Origin: Bacteroidota bacterium
Lineage (GTDB): Bacteria; Bacteroidota; Ignavibacteria; UBA10030; UBA8401
DNA: 13,719 bases
Assembly: GCA_023229405.1 (NCBI GenBank)
Contig: JALNZH010000069.1
Location: 1-13,719 of the forward strand
Direction of reading: 5' to 3'
Position numbers and translations under genes: made by a program. The notes under the pieces were generated by a model. That model made no database searches, was not told the origin of the DNA, and saw nothing but the letters and a program-made list of their open reading frames with translations. Shown in pieces: positions 1 through 6,005 of the stretch (positions within the stretch are counted from its first letter, which is position 1; every line of letters starts with the position of its first letter).

Positions 1-706
1 AAAATTTCCCGTGCGGTGCATATACATTGGCAAGAGGTTCAAGATCATACTTTAAGTGTGGAACAGATCCATCGGCCATATCGCCGGTGAATGCAATCAA
101 ATCGGGAGAAAGTTTCTTTACTTCTTCAGCAATGGTTTCGATAAAATCCCGTTTGATAGTTAGTCCGGCATGAATATCGCTGATCTGCACAATTCTGAAT
201 CCGTCAAATTCTTGCGGGAGTTTTGCAATAGGAATATCGATATTGACAATTCCCGGTTTTTTTCTTGCTTCGTACACCCCGTATGCAGTAAGTGAGCTGG
301 CAATACCGAGAATTCCCAAATTGGTTGTTTGCAGCAGGAATTCCCTTTTTGCTGCATCCACCGTTTCTGGTGCAGAAGAAAAGAGGGAAAATATTTTTTG
401 CCCGCCGATTCCAAACATCCAGACAATATCACGGAAGAAGAGAGAAACAAAGACAAACGATAAAAATCCGAGTGAGAGATAACCGATCCAGGAAAGTGAA
501 TCACTGATCTGTTCGGCGAAGCGCATAAAGATAAATGTGCTGAAGGGGATCATGAACATCAGGATCAATCCCCCCCAGGCGAGTTGTTTATACGGCGCCT
601 GCAATTGAAAAGGGGCGATGAGCCTCCATCCCATGTACGAAATACCTATGCCGTACACGGTAAGGATAATTCCCATCCAAACCAGATACATTGTCGTTTG
701 ACTCAT
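1..706 (-). CDS. Membrane-anchored metallophosphoesterase, partial (C-terminus beyond left edge)
   Basis: The minus-strand frame opens at ATG (704-706) and stays open to base 1, giving 235 residues with no stop, so the 3' part lies outside the window. Residues about 1-100 are hydrophobic and hold three or four membrane segments (near 8-28, 41-61 and 72-100). A linker follows, then the start of a calcineurin-like metallophosphoesterase fold: a strand ending in SDIHAG (metal ligands D177 and H179) and FTGDMADG (G208-D209). The next expected motif, GNH(E/D), would fall just past the edge; the last visible residues are APHGKF. This arrangement resembles YkuE/YaeI-type membrane phosphoesterases, some of which act on UDP-diacylglucosamine or other membrane substrates; the substrate here cannot be told. 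A weak AAGAA precedes the start. The family is secure, the specificity is not. Confidence 0.85.
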   Translation of the reverse strand, partial: MSQTTMYLVWMGIILTVYGIGISYMGWRLIAPFQLQAPYKQLAWGGLILMFMIPFSTFIFMRFAEQISDSLSWIGYLSLGFLSFVFVSLFFRDIVWMFGIGGQKIFSLFSSAPETVDAAKREFLLQTTNLGILGIASSLTAYGVYEARKKPGIVNIDIPIAKLPQEFDGFRIVQISDIHAGLTIKRDFIETIAEEVKKLSPDLIAFTGDMADGSVPHLKYDLEPLANVYAPHGKF

Positions 707-774
707 AGTTCTTTTTCGTTTTATTGTTGAATGTTGTGACACGAGAGTTCCTTGTGTACTGCGATAGGATGCGT

Positions 775-1461
775 TTATTTTACAATCTTAAATTGAAACA
801 TCGGAGACTTAAATGCGCCAAACATTCTCACCCACAGGAGCAGGAATGCCTCTGTTCCGCGGGCATTTGAGATGTCGCCGAGATCGAGAATGTTTTCACT
901 CTTCCATCCGATTGATTGTATGAGAGCAACAACTTTTGTTTTTGCTTCGGCATCATTCCCACAAATCGGCAATGTATGATCGCCGTTATTGACCAACGAA
1001 GGATTCACCATTAAAGGATTGGAGAGTGTGTTAAAAGCTTTCACCACTTTTACATTTGGATAAGCGCGCTGAATCTGCTCACCGAGCGAATCGGTATTTG
1101 AAACACTGAGAAACGGAGGAAAACCTTTTGAAAAATCCAGCGGATTAGAAATGTCGATCAGAATTTTTCCATTCAGATTTTTTTCTCCCGCAGATGTCAA
1201 CGCACCTAATGATCCTATTCCGCTTGTTGCATTAACTAATAATTCGCCAAATGCAGCAGCTTCAGCGTATGATGCCAATTTTATAGAAGAATTTTTTCCA
1301 AACCATTCTTGAAAAGAGACGTTTCCCATAGCGTCTCCTTGCGTTCTGCTTTTTGTTTCTTCAACATTTCGTGTTCCGAGTGTAACTGTGTGTCCCAGTG
1401 AAACAAGCTTTGCTGCGATGGCGCGGGCAACTCCGCCGGTGCCGAGAATTCCGATATTCAT
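775..1461 (-). CDS. NADPH-dependent F420 reductase-like / NAD(P)-binding oxidoreductase
   Basis: This 228-residue protein begins with a Rossmann dinucleotide-binding motif (MNIGILGTGGVARA), followed by a TLGTRN segment near residue 30 typical of NADP-preferring members. It then has the VNATSG and ILIDISNPLDF segments and the KVVKAFNTL motif seen in the F420-dependent NADP reductase / YrrT-like dinucleotide-binding family (COG2085). Full length matches the family (about 200-230 residues). The start is supported by CGGAG about 6 nt upstream of ATG. Nothing nearby suggests F420 biosynthesis, so an NADP-linked reductase of unknown substrate is safer than a true F420 enzyme. It lies 68 bp downstream-facing from the metallophosphoesterase gene on the same strand and may be cotranscribed with it. 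Confidence 0.85.
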   Translation of the reverse strand: MNIGILGTGGVARAIAAKLVSLGHTVTLGTRNVEETKSRTQGDAMGNVSFQEWFGKNSSIKLASYAEAAAFGELLVNATSGIGSLGALTSAGEKNLNGKILIDISNPLDFSKGFPPFLSVSNTDSLGEQIQRAYPNVKVVKAFNTLSNPLMVNPSLVNNGDHTLPICGNDAEAKTKVVALIQSIGWKSENILDLGDISNARGTEAFLLLWVRMFGAFKSPMFQFKIVK

Positions 1462-1496
1462 TTTTTCTCCGATGTATTTAAATGGTTCAACAAAAC

Positions 1497-1556
1497 GTCA
1501 TGCCGAACTTGGTTCGGCATCTTCCCTAAAAAGATGCTGACATTCGTCAGCATGAC
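1497..1556. repeat. Four-way (cloverleaf-like) palindromic intergenic element
   Basis: Sixty bases fold into a closing stem plus three hairpins with no unpaired junction bases: closing stem gtcat/atgac (1497-1501 with 1552-1556); arm 1 gccgaac-ttg-gttcggc (1502-1518); arm 2 atctt-ccctaaa-aagat (1519-1535); arm 3 gctgac-attc-gtcagc (1536-1551). All pairs are Watson-Crick. It sits between two minus-strand genes, 12 nt after the stop of the small membrane protein. It resembles the dispersed palindromic repeats common in this kind of genome, and could also act as a transcription stop or mRNA stabiliser. No second clear copy is present in the window, so dispersal is not shown. Confidence 0.6.
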
Positions 1557-1568
1557 ATAATTTATTAT

Positions 1569-1913
1569 TTACGATTCTTTCTTTTCGTCGCCCGGATAGT
1601 GCCCGCAGCGGCGGCGCCATTCCTCTTTAAATTTTTCCCGTTCTTCGGGCGTCATTGCTGCAAGCTTTTCTTCCATGCGGTGTTTCCATCGGTGCGATTT
1701 CCATCCCATGCCGCTACCACCGTGCCAACCACGAACAAGAATGTGCGAAAGCAGCAACAGTCCCATTGCTTGCCAGTAGGTGACGGTCGGTCCCTGGAAA
1801 ATTTCCGGGATCAGCCAGTTCCACAACTGCATTACGGCAAAACCGAACAGCGCCACCATTGCGATGACGAAGAGGACAAACTTTGTTATTTTTCCAATCC
1901 ACCAGTATTTCAT
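1569..1913 (-). CDS. Small Trp-rich two-TM membrane protein downstream of an ECF sigma factor
   Basis: I do not recognise a named family. The frame is open further upstream (to 1940), but ATG 1911-1913 is preferred because AGGAG lies 7 nt before it, giving 114 residues starting MKYWWIGK. Two hydrophobic segments (about residues 10-34 and 46-62) are followed by a G- and W-rich turn (GWHGGSGMGW) and a charged C-terminal helix containing MTPEEREKFKEEWRRRCG, then an acidic/lysine tail. Small proteins with this membrane-plus-charged-helix layout often sit directly after sigma-70 family genes in Bacteroidota-like genomes. The order sigma, 96-nt gap, this gene, same strand, suggests cotranscription. 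It could be an unrecognised membrane anti-sigma or a target of the sigma factor; neither is shown by sequence. Confidence 0.7.
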   Translation of the reverse strand: MKYWWIGKITKFVLFVIAMVALFGFAVMQLWNWLIPEIFQGPTVTYWQAMGLLLLSHILVRGWHGGSGMGWKSHRWKHRMEEKLAAMTPEEREKFKEEWRRRCGHYPGDEKKES

Positions 1914-1939
1914 TTGAGTATCTCCTTCTTCTGTATCCA

Positions 1940-2003
1940 CAGCCTTTATGGCTGAGTTGTTTATATTTTTTCTTCAGTCAAGTCCTCAGGTTGAAGCCTG
2001 AGG
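1940..2003. repeat. Two short hairpins between the ECF sigma gene and the small membrane protein gene
   Basis: The spacer holds cctcagg-ttgaag-cctgagg (1984-2003, perfect 7-bp stem), which starts 6 nt after the sigma stop codon, and cagcc-tttat-ggctg (1940-1954, perfect 5-bp stem), which lies shortly before the GGAG of the downstream gene. Neither is followed by a T tract on the minus strand, so a standard intrinsic terminator is unlikely. They may tune expression of the downstream gene relative to the sigma gene, or be pieces of a dispersed intergenic repeat. Confidence 0.45.
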
Positions 2004-2009
2004 TTTCAT

Positions 2010-2621
2010 CTATCCGTTAAACTCAAACTCATCATATAGCTCCTGCAGCTGTTCCCGCAGGTAGAGCACCGCGTACCGTTTTCTGGAAAGCAGTGTGTTC
2101 TGTGGTTCGCCGGTAATTTCTGCAATCTCTTTAAAGCTTTTTCCCTCCAACTCGTGCAGTACAAATACCTGTTTCTGTTCCTCCGGCAGTTCGTCCAGCG
2201 CTTCCGAAAGTTCCGTCCACACCAATGACCGCTCAAACACCCGGTCCGGATTCTGTGTAGGATCGTAGAGTATGTCTTCCAGATTTAATGGCAGCGACGG
2301 ATCGCTGGCATCGCGCGGGAGCGATTCAGGACGTTTTTTTCTGTACCAGTCGATCACTTTATTTCGGGCAACAGTGAAGAGCCACGACGTCATTTTTTCA
2401 ATTGGTTCCGTTACGCTGTAACTGGAGAGCAGTTGATAGAAGACATCCTCCATAATATCTTCCGCATCCTCATTCGTCCGAACGCGACGGCGGATGAAAT
2501 CGAACAGACGCTTTCGTTCCGTCCGGAATGTTTCTTCCGCTGCAACATGCACTTCAGGCCGCTTATTCAATGCGATCGCATTTACCACAGAATCTTCCGT
2601 ATTGTTATCAGTTGAGCTCAC
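2010..2621 (-). CDS. ECF-family RNA polymerase sigma factor (no classical anti-sigma adjacent)
   Basis: The 203-residue product has sigma-70 region 2 at about residues 30-100 (core-binding EDAEDIMEDVFYQLL and the promoter-melting segment TSWLFTVARNKVIDWYRKK) and region 4 at about 135-192 (LDELPEEQKQVFVLHELEG, then the helix-turn-helix FKEIAEITGEPQNTLLSRKRYA). Regions 1.1 and 3 are absent, as in ECF sigmas. The start is GTG (2619-2621) without a clear Shine-Dalgarno; the nearby ATG at 2623-2625 is out of frame with an immediate stop. The gene is divergent from the SRAP gene across 181 bp. The next gene on its strand is a small membrane protein rather than a zinc-finger or FecR-type anti-sigma. 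The extended C-terminus (QELYDEFEFNG) is acidic. Confidence 0.93.
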   Translation of the reverse strand: MSSTDNNTEDSVVNAIALNKRPEVHVAAEETFRTERKRLFDFIRRRVRTNEDAEDIMEDVFYQLLSSYSVTEPIEKMTSWLFTVARNKVIDWYRKKRPESLPRDASDPSLPLNLEDILYDPTQNPDRVFERSLVWTELSEALDELPEEQKQVFVLHELEGKSFKEIAEITGEPQNTLLSRKRYAVLYLREQLQELYDEFEFNG

Positions 2622-2802
2622 ATTATCAGACGATGATGGATGGGCAATATTGTAAATTGTTATATTAGCGTACGTAGAATTTTAGATACATAATACGAAA
2701 AACGCTGTTTTTAATGCAGAGGTTCCGTCTGGATTCTTGCTCCCATATAGGAAAAGCGCTACATTTCTCAACATTCTATACGAATTTTAAATCCCCAATA
2801 TT
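2622..2802. promoter_or_regulatory. Divergent intergenic region between ECF sigma and SRAP genes
   Basis: These 181 bp are AT-rich near the middle and must carry the starts of two divergent transcripts. I could not pick a convincing -35/-10 pair for either direction. I saw no LexA-type operator (neither CTG-N10-CAG nor GAAC-N4-GTTC) before the SRAP gene, so SOS control is not supported by the sequence. Confidence 0.3.
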
Positions 2803-3579
2803 ATGTGTGGCCGTTACGTTCTGATTGATGGAAAAATAATTTTTGCAGTCTCGGCTCAGTTGCAGACATGGCGCAATGAAGGGAAGGATTTCAGTCTCAT
2901 TCCTCGCTATGATGCAAGGCCGACTGCCCTCATGCCGGTGGTAGCGCAGCGGGACAACTCGTACCAGGTGCAGATGATGCGCTGGGGATTGGTGCCGCAT
3001 TGGAGTAAAGATGGCAGGACGGAGTTCTCCACATTCAATGCAAAAGCGGAGACACTTCACTCCAGCAAACTATATGCGCCGTATTTTAAAAGCGCCCGCT
3101 GCCTCGTTCCGGCGGATGGATTTTTTGAGTGGAAAAAATACACCGTCGAAGCAATCGTCCGAGGCAAAGCAAAACTGGTGGAACAGAAACAAAAAATGTT
3201 CATCCGCATGAAGGATCATTCTCCATTTATGATGGCGGGATTATTTTCTATTTGGAAAAACGTTGAAGGAGAAGAATTTCCTACCTACACCATCATCACT
3301 ACGTCGTCGAACGAACTGCTTTCGGAAATTCACGATCGCATGCCGGTAATTCTCGACGCAAAGAATTATGAACCGTGGCTGAACAGAGGAATGAACGATA
3401 TCGATTTTTTAAAAACACTGCTTGTTCCGTACCCCGCGCAAAAAATGACCGTCTTTGCCGTAACGAACAGCAGTGAAGAATCCCCCGAGATGATCGAGAA
3501 GATCGAATTTGAAGTTCCCGCCGCTCCAGGCTTGATGAAAGCCACCAAGCCGATCACATCCCCCAAGAAAAAGCGTTGA
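2803..3579 (+). CDS. yedK: SRAP domain protein (YedK/HMCES-like abasic-site DNA-protein crosslinker)
   Basis: This 258-residue protein starts MCGRY, so Cys2 becomes N-terminal after Met removal and can form a thiazolidine crosslink with an abasic site in single-stranded DNA. The other active-site positions of the family are visible: N79 in FNAKAET, E109 in DGFFEWKK and H177 in IHDRMPVIL. The MRWGLVPHW and ARCLVPADGF segments are also typical. It shields abasic sites during replication in the cytoplasm. The stretch after FFEWKK (about residues 113-130, lysine-rich) looks longer than in YedK (222 residues), and the C-terminus ends in a basic tail (SPKKKR). The ATG is fixed by the need for Cys at position 2; no strong Shine-Dalgarno precedes it. 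It is convergent with the DUF302 remnant, 32 bp away. Confidence 0.95.
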   Translation: MCGRYVLIDGKIIFAVSAQLQTWRNEGKDFSLIPRYDARPTALMPVVAQRDNSYQVQMMRWGLVPHWSKDGRTEFSTFNAKAETLHSSKLYAPYFKSARCLVPADGFFEWKKYTVEAIVRGKAKLVEQKQKMFIRMKDHSPFMMAGLFSIWKNVEGEEFPTYTIITTSSNELLSEIHDRMPVILDAKNYEPWLNRGMNDIDFLKTLLVPYPAQKMTVFAVTNSSEESPEMIEKIEFEVPAAPGLMKATKPITSPKKKR

Positions 3580-3611
3580 ACTCGTAATATGCAAGCGATC
3601 TCCTGCTCGAT

Positions 3612-3815
3612 CTACACCGCCTGATAAGAGAAAAGCGGATTGCATGCGCCGAGAATCGTATATCGGGGAATTTCTGCACCAATCTTGTTCTTCAGTGTTG
3701 CCTGAATGTCGATGGTCGTCAGAACTCCAAATCCCTCGTTCTTTAATTCTTCGGTCACTTTTTCAATCACCCGATCGAAAGAGAGTGGAACTGTTTTTGA
3801 GAATCCGTAGTGCAT
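3612..3815 (-). CDS. C-terminally truncated DUF302 domain protein (probable pseudogene)
   Basis: The 67 residues match the N-terminal half of the DUF302 domain: KTVPLSFDRVIEKVTEELK, then GFGVLTTIDIQATLKNKIG and the hallmark YTILGACNP. Whole DUF302 proteins run to about 125-150 residues, and after ACNP they normally continue (R)ALEAEPEIGLLLPCNV. Here the frame reads LFSYQAV and hits TAG (3612-3614). Translating past the stop gives IEQEIACILRV, which still resembles the expected continuation, and the stop falls where Glu is usual (GAG to TAG is one change). The remainder is lost against the convergent SRAP gene end. It is the last gene of the sulfur/redox operon, separated from OsmC by a hairpin, and has no clear Shine-Dalgarno. 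Intact DUF302 proteins often sit beside thioredoxin and rhodanese genes. It may be a dead gene, though a short product cannot be excluded. Confidence 0.75.
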   Translation of the reverse strand: MHYGFSKTVPLSFDRVIEKVTEELKNEGFGVLTTIDIQATLKNKIGAEIPRYTILGACNPLFSYQAV

Positions 3816-3837
3816 AGTTTTTCATTCGGTAAGAATT

Positions 3838-3870
3838 AGTTGTTGTCCATCTTTACGGTGGACGACAACT
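3838..3870 (-). terminator. Long hairpin directly after OsmC, before DUF302
   Basis: The arms agttgttgtcca (3838-3849) and tggacgacaact (3859-3870) pair over 12 bp with one imperfect position and a 9-nt loop. The hairpin begins 3 nt after the OsmC stop codon. In minus-strand RNA the single flaw is a C-A mismatch. No T tract follows, so it may be a weak terminator or a 3'-end stabiliser that lowers expression of the DUF302 remnant. Confidence 0.5.
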
Positions 3871-3873
3871 ACG

Positions 3874-4335
3874 TTATTCGATAATGATGTTTGGTTCAAC
3901 AATTACTTTGGTGGAAACTGAATTTCCGATCAGGCAATTGTCGTGTGCCGTGCGCACAAGTTCATCCACCTGCTCTTTTGTCCAACTGTTCTCCACAATA
4001 ATCGTTGGTTTTACAACAACGATAGTAAAACGGTATTTCCCATCAACATTTTCCAGTGTCCCTACCGCAGAACTTTTATATGACCGTAGAGGAAGTCCCT
4101 TGCGTGAGCCGAACGAAAGGAATGTGGACATCTGACAGATCTCCACTGCCGCAACAAAAAGATCTTCGGGAGTCCAAACCCCAGCAATGCCTTTAAACTC
4201 AGGCGGACTGGAAACATCGATCTGCGGTTTTCCTTCTGATTGAAGAAATCCTTGCCGGTGCGACTTCCATTCCACCGATGTCTGATAAGTGAACGTTTTA
4301 AATTTTTTGACTTGTTGGGGTGTCGTCTGTTCCAT
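3874..4335 (-). CDS. OsmC/Ohr family protein (peroxide/thiol stress)
   Basis: This 153-residue protein has the OsmC fold pattern: an N-terminal beta region (FTYQTSVEWKSHRQGFL), the GVWTPEDLFVAAVEICQMSTFL helix with the first conserved Cys (C67), and the second conserved Cys (C134) in AHDNCLIGNSV. In OsmC/Ohr enzymes these two cysteines reduce organic hydroperoxides through a disulfide that is then re-reduced by lipoyl or thiol partners. The protein is cytosolic. Its ATG lies 38 nt inside the end of the upstream DUF6132-like gene, with AAGAG about 7 nt ahead, suggesting translational coupling. The general OsmC branch is more likely than Ohr. In this operon it could act on peroxide or per-/polysulfide species; that link is inference. 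Confidence 0.9.
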   Translation of the reverse strand: MEQTTPQQVKKFKTFTYQTSVEWKSHRQGFLQSEGKPQIDVSSPPEFKGIAGVWTPEDLFVAAVEICQMSTFLSFGSRKGLPLRSYKSSAVGTLENVDGKYRFTIVVVKPTIIVENSWTKEQVDELVRTAHDNCLIGNSVSTKVIVEPNIIIE

Positions 4336-4546
4336 TGTCTGACTCTTGGGATTTGGTTTTTGGCGAATTGATCAAAAGTGCTCCAATCAGTATACCGTAC
4401 CCTGTAGAAATATATGGATTGCTGGTGATAGCACATGTTCCGCTCACGCATCCAATGTAGTAATAATATGCATATCCGGCGACACCGCCCAACAGTGCTG
4501 CCATGCCGCGCTGTTGCCAGACATTCAATCGTTTTAGAAATTCCAT
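4298..4546 (-). CDS. DUF6132-like small membrane protein
   Basis: The 82 residues contain two glycine-rich hydrophobic helices (about 14-32 and 45-58) flanking a conserved-looking loop, IGCVSGTCAITSNPY, with two cysteines (C33 and C38), then a polar tail. I recognise this as the small DUF6132/YtxH-like membrane family found with thioredoxin and rhodanese genes; the biochemical role is unknown. The CxxxxC pair exposed at the membrane could carry or sense thiol/sulfur chemistry, which is inference only. The start overlaps the end of the upstream rhodanese gene by 13 nt, and the 3' end overlaps the OsmC gene by 38 nt, so the three are probably coupled in translation. Confidence 0.8.
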   Translation of the reverse strand: MEFLKRLNVWQQRGMAALLGGVAGYAYYYYIGCVSGTCAITSNPYISTGYGILIGALLINSPKTKSQESDNGTDDTPTSQKI

Positions 4547-4905
4547 GATCCGATTCCTCCCGTTAAGTTTCCGGCAGTAAAACCAGCCTTTTTCAGTTTA
4601 ATCCCAGCAGAAACACTGCGGCTGCCGCTTGCACAATAACAGATAATTTCTTTTCCGCGATATTTTTCCAGTTCCTTCATCCGCGAAGAAAGTTCCTGCA
4701 GCGGAATGTGGATGGATGACGGAAGTGAACGGGAATTCCGTTCGTTTGCCGTCCGGACATCAAGCAGAATACTGCCGGCACGAATTTGTTCTTTCGCTTG
4801 TGCACCATTATAATTGTTGATTGAACGCGCCAGCAATTGTTTTCGAATGTAAAAAATGAGCATGATGCCAAGGATGGCATATAACAATATTTGTTCAGAA
4901 GTCAT
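4534..4905 (-). CDS. Membrane-anchored rhodanese-like sulfurtransferase
   Basis: This 123-residue single-domain rhodanese follows an N-terminal membrane anchor (about residues 7-20). The domain shows ILLDVRTANER (CH2A-type start) and the active-site loop CASGSRS with catalytic C91, then the closing segment NLTGGIGSWNF. Such domains form a cysteine persulfide and pass sulfane sulfur to thiols or cyanide. The usual GHIPGAINIP segment is altered to RSLPSSIHIP. A basic RKQ follows the anchor, so by the positive-inside rule the catalytic domain probably faces the cytoplasm. Its ATG overlaps the stop of the preceding rhodanese gene in an ATGA (4902-4905). It probably works with the neighbouring thioredoxin and exported rhodanese. 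Confidence 0.92.
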   Translation of the reverse strand: MTSEQILLYAILGIMLIFYIRKQLLARSINNYNGAQAKEQIRAGSILLDVRTANERNSRSLPSSIHIPLQELSSRMKELEKYRGKEIICYCASGSRSVSAGIKLKKAGFTAGNLTGGIGSWNF

Positions 4906-5327
4906 CGTACTGCTCCGCTAATAGTTGGATACTGTTGCGCCTTCCATTGTAAAATACCCCCTTGCATACTCAGAGCATTAAATCCGTATTCTCGCAGGAT
5001 CTCCACAGCCAATTCGCTTCGATTGCCGGAATAACAATAGACCACAATTTTTTTATGTTTGTATTGATTCAAATCGCTAATTCTCTTTTCCAGATATTGC
5101 AGCGGCATCAACGGTGTGTTTGCGATGCGTTCTTCGTTATATTCCCGCGGTGAGCGGACATCCAATAACACGACATTGGTGTCTTTCGCCAGCAGTACGC
5201 GTGCAGCTTTGGCCGAAATATCGACGGATGCCGTCAGTTGTTGGGCATGCACTGGTGATATCGTCCACAGTATCATCGCCGTCCCGATCATTAAAAAAAC
5301 AGAGAATGAAGATAGTACTGTTTTCAT
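4902..5327 (-). CDS. Exported rhodanese-like sulfurtransferase
   Basis: This 141-residue protein has a classical Sec signal peptide (hydrophobic core at about residues 8-22, likely cleavage after VHA near residue 28), so the mature protein should be periplasmic. The rhodanese domain shows VVLLDVRSPREYNEERIANT and the active-site loop CYSGNRS with catalytic C98, then the ALSMQGGILQW closing motif. It accepts or donates sulfane sulfur outside the cytoplasm. Its start overlaps the thioredoxin stop (ATGA, 5324-5327) and its end overlaps the next rhodanese start in the same way. Two consecutive rhodaneses with different targeting are a notable feature of this operon. Confidence 0.92.
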   Translation of the reverse strand: MKTVLSSFSVFLMIGTAMILWTISPVHAQQLTASVDISAKAARVLLAKDTNVVLLDVRSPREYNEERIANTPLMPLQYLEKRISDLNQYKHKKIVVYCYSGNRSELAVEILREYGFNALSMQGGILQWKAQQYPTISGAVR

Positions 5328-5695
5328 ACAGTAATCACTTTCTTGTTCAATAAATTTTCGTTGATGATCTTGACGAGATCATTTTTCGGTAACGCGCCGG
5401 CTGACATCATCGGCTTTCCTTCTTTTGGAATAAAAAGAAGCGACGGGATGGATCGGATCCCAAAGACGGAAGCAAGTTCTTGCTCTTCGTCGGTATTTAC
5501 TTTGTAGAACCGAACCTGTCCTTTCATTTCACCGGAGAGTTCGTCGATGATCGGACTTAAAAATCTGCACGGGCCGCACCACGGCGCCCAGAAATCGATT
5601 ACCGCCGGAAGTTCGCCGTTATATTGCCATTCCTGATGTTGTTCGTAGTTGAAAACTTTCGACAGGAAAGTTTCTTTCGTCAATACTTCTGTCAT
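5324..5695 (-). CDS. trxA: Thioredoxin
   Basis: The frame is open upstream to 5803, but that part overlaps the DUF2892 gene in another frame. The ATG at 5693-5695 is chosen because AAGGGA lies about 6 nt before it and because the protein then has standard thioredoxin length (123 residues). The active site WCGPC is at residues 39-43, within VIDFWAPWCGPCR. The conserved cis-proline is in RSIPSLLF (P84), and the NTDEEQELASVFGI stretch is typical. There is no signal peptide, so it is cytosolic. It could reduce protein disulfides, persulfides on the rhodaneses, or the oxidised anti-sigma encoded upstream. It lies 16 nt after the DUF2892 gene. Confidence 0.95.
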   Translation of the reverse strand: MTEVLTKETFLSKVFNYEQHQEWQYNGELPAVIDFWAPWCGPCRFLSPIIDELSGEMKGQVRFYKVNTDEEQELASVFGIRSIPSLLFIPKEGKPMMSAGALPKNDLVKIINENLLNKKVITV

Positions 5696-5711
5696 TGATA
5701 TTCCCTTGAGG

Positions 5712-5918
5712 TTATTTAATTTTTTGAGTTTCGATTTTTTTGTTCGTATCCACGCCGATAGCATGCCAAATCGGACAATACCGTACAAACCCGGTGACGA
5801 CAAAAATTAATCCGGCGAAAGCCCACAATGTTTCCGGTCCCCAGAATGCGAGGGAAGTGATGAACAATCCTAATGCGATGCGGATCGGACGTTCGACATT
5901 GCCAATATTGTTTTTCAT
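5712..5918 (-). CDS. DUF2892 (YgaP transmembrane-type) inner-membrane protein
   Basis: The 68 residues start MKNNIGNVERPIRIALG, the recognisable opening of the DUF2892 domain, followed by two hydrophobic helices (about 14-26 and 31-45) and the typical RYCPIWHAIGV with a conserved Cys (C48). In E. coli YgaP this same domain is fused to a rhodanese and forms its membrane dimer. Here the rhodanese and membrane modules are separate genes in one operon, which suggests a split YgaP-like system. AAGGA lies about 7 nt before the ATG. An 84-bp gap separates it from the anti-sigma gene. Confidence 0.9.
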   Translation of the reverse strand: MKNNIGNVERPIRIALGLFITSLAFWGPETLWAFAGLIFVVTGFVRYCPIWHAIGVDTNKKIETQKIK

Positions 5919-5990
5919 AATGAATTCCTTAGTAGTAAAAGTTGTCGTGGTTCGCTCTGAGTCTGCGAGTTGTGGATAGGATGCAGCTAT

Positions 5991-6005
5991 CGGAAAAAGG
6001 ATTCA
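5991..6005. promoter_or_regulatory. Motif shared by the sigma and DUF2892 upstream regions (copy 1)
   Basis: cggaaaaaggattca (plus-strand reading) overlaps the anti-sigma stop codon and lies about 73 bp upstream of the DUF2892 start. A copy differing by one A in the run is at 6900-6913, just upstream of the sigma gene. Both lie at the 5' side of a minus-strand gene. It may be a control element common to both transcription units, but no known sigma consensus is matched and the similarity may be chance. Confidence 0.3.

Noticed and set aside
160..504. 114-residue minus-strand open frame
   Set aside because: It is in a different frame from the metallophosphoesterase, whose membrane segments and SDIHAG/GDM motifs show the coding frame.
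1497..1556. tRNA reading of the cloverleaf-like element
   Set aside because: Arm sizes do not fit, there is no TpsiC-like loop sequence and no anticodon arm of 5 bp with a 7-nt loop in the right context, and the closing stem is only 5 bp.
1599..1955. 118-residue open frame on the plus strand
   Set aside because: It is antisense to the small membrane protein gene, which has a good Shine-Dalgarno and membrane segments; the antisense frame has no family features.
2622..2802. LexA operator before the SRAP gene
   Set aside because: I looked for both CTG-N10-CAG and GAAC-N4-GTTC forms and found neither.
5696..5803. Upstream extension of the thioredoxin frame to 5803
   Set aside because: The extension overlaps the DUF2892 gene, would add 36 residues not found in thioredoxins, and a better start with AAGGGA exists at 5695.
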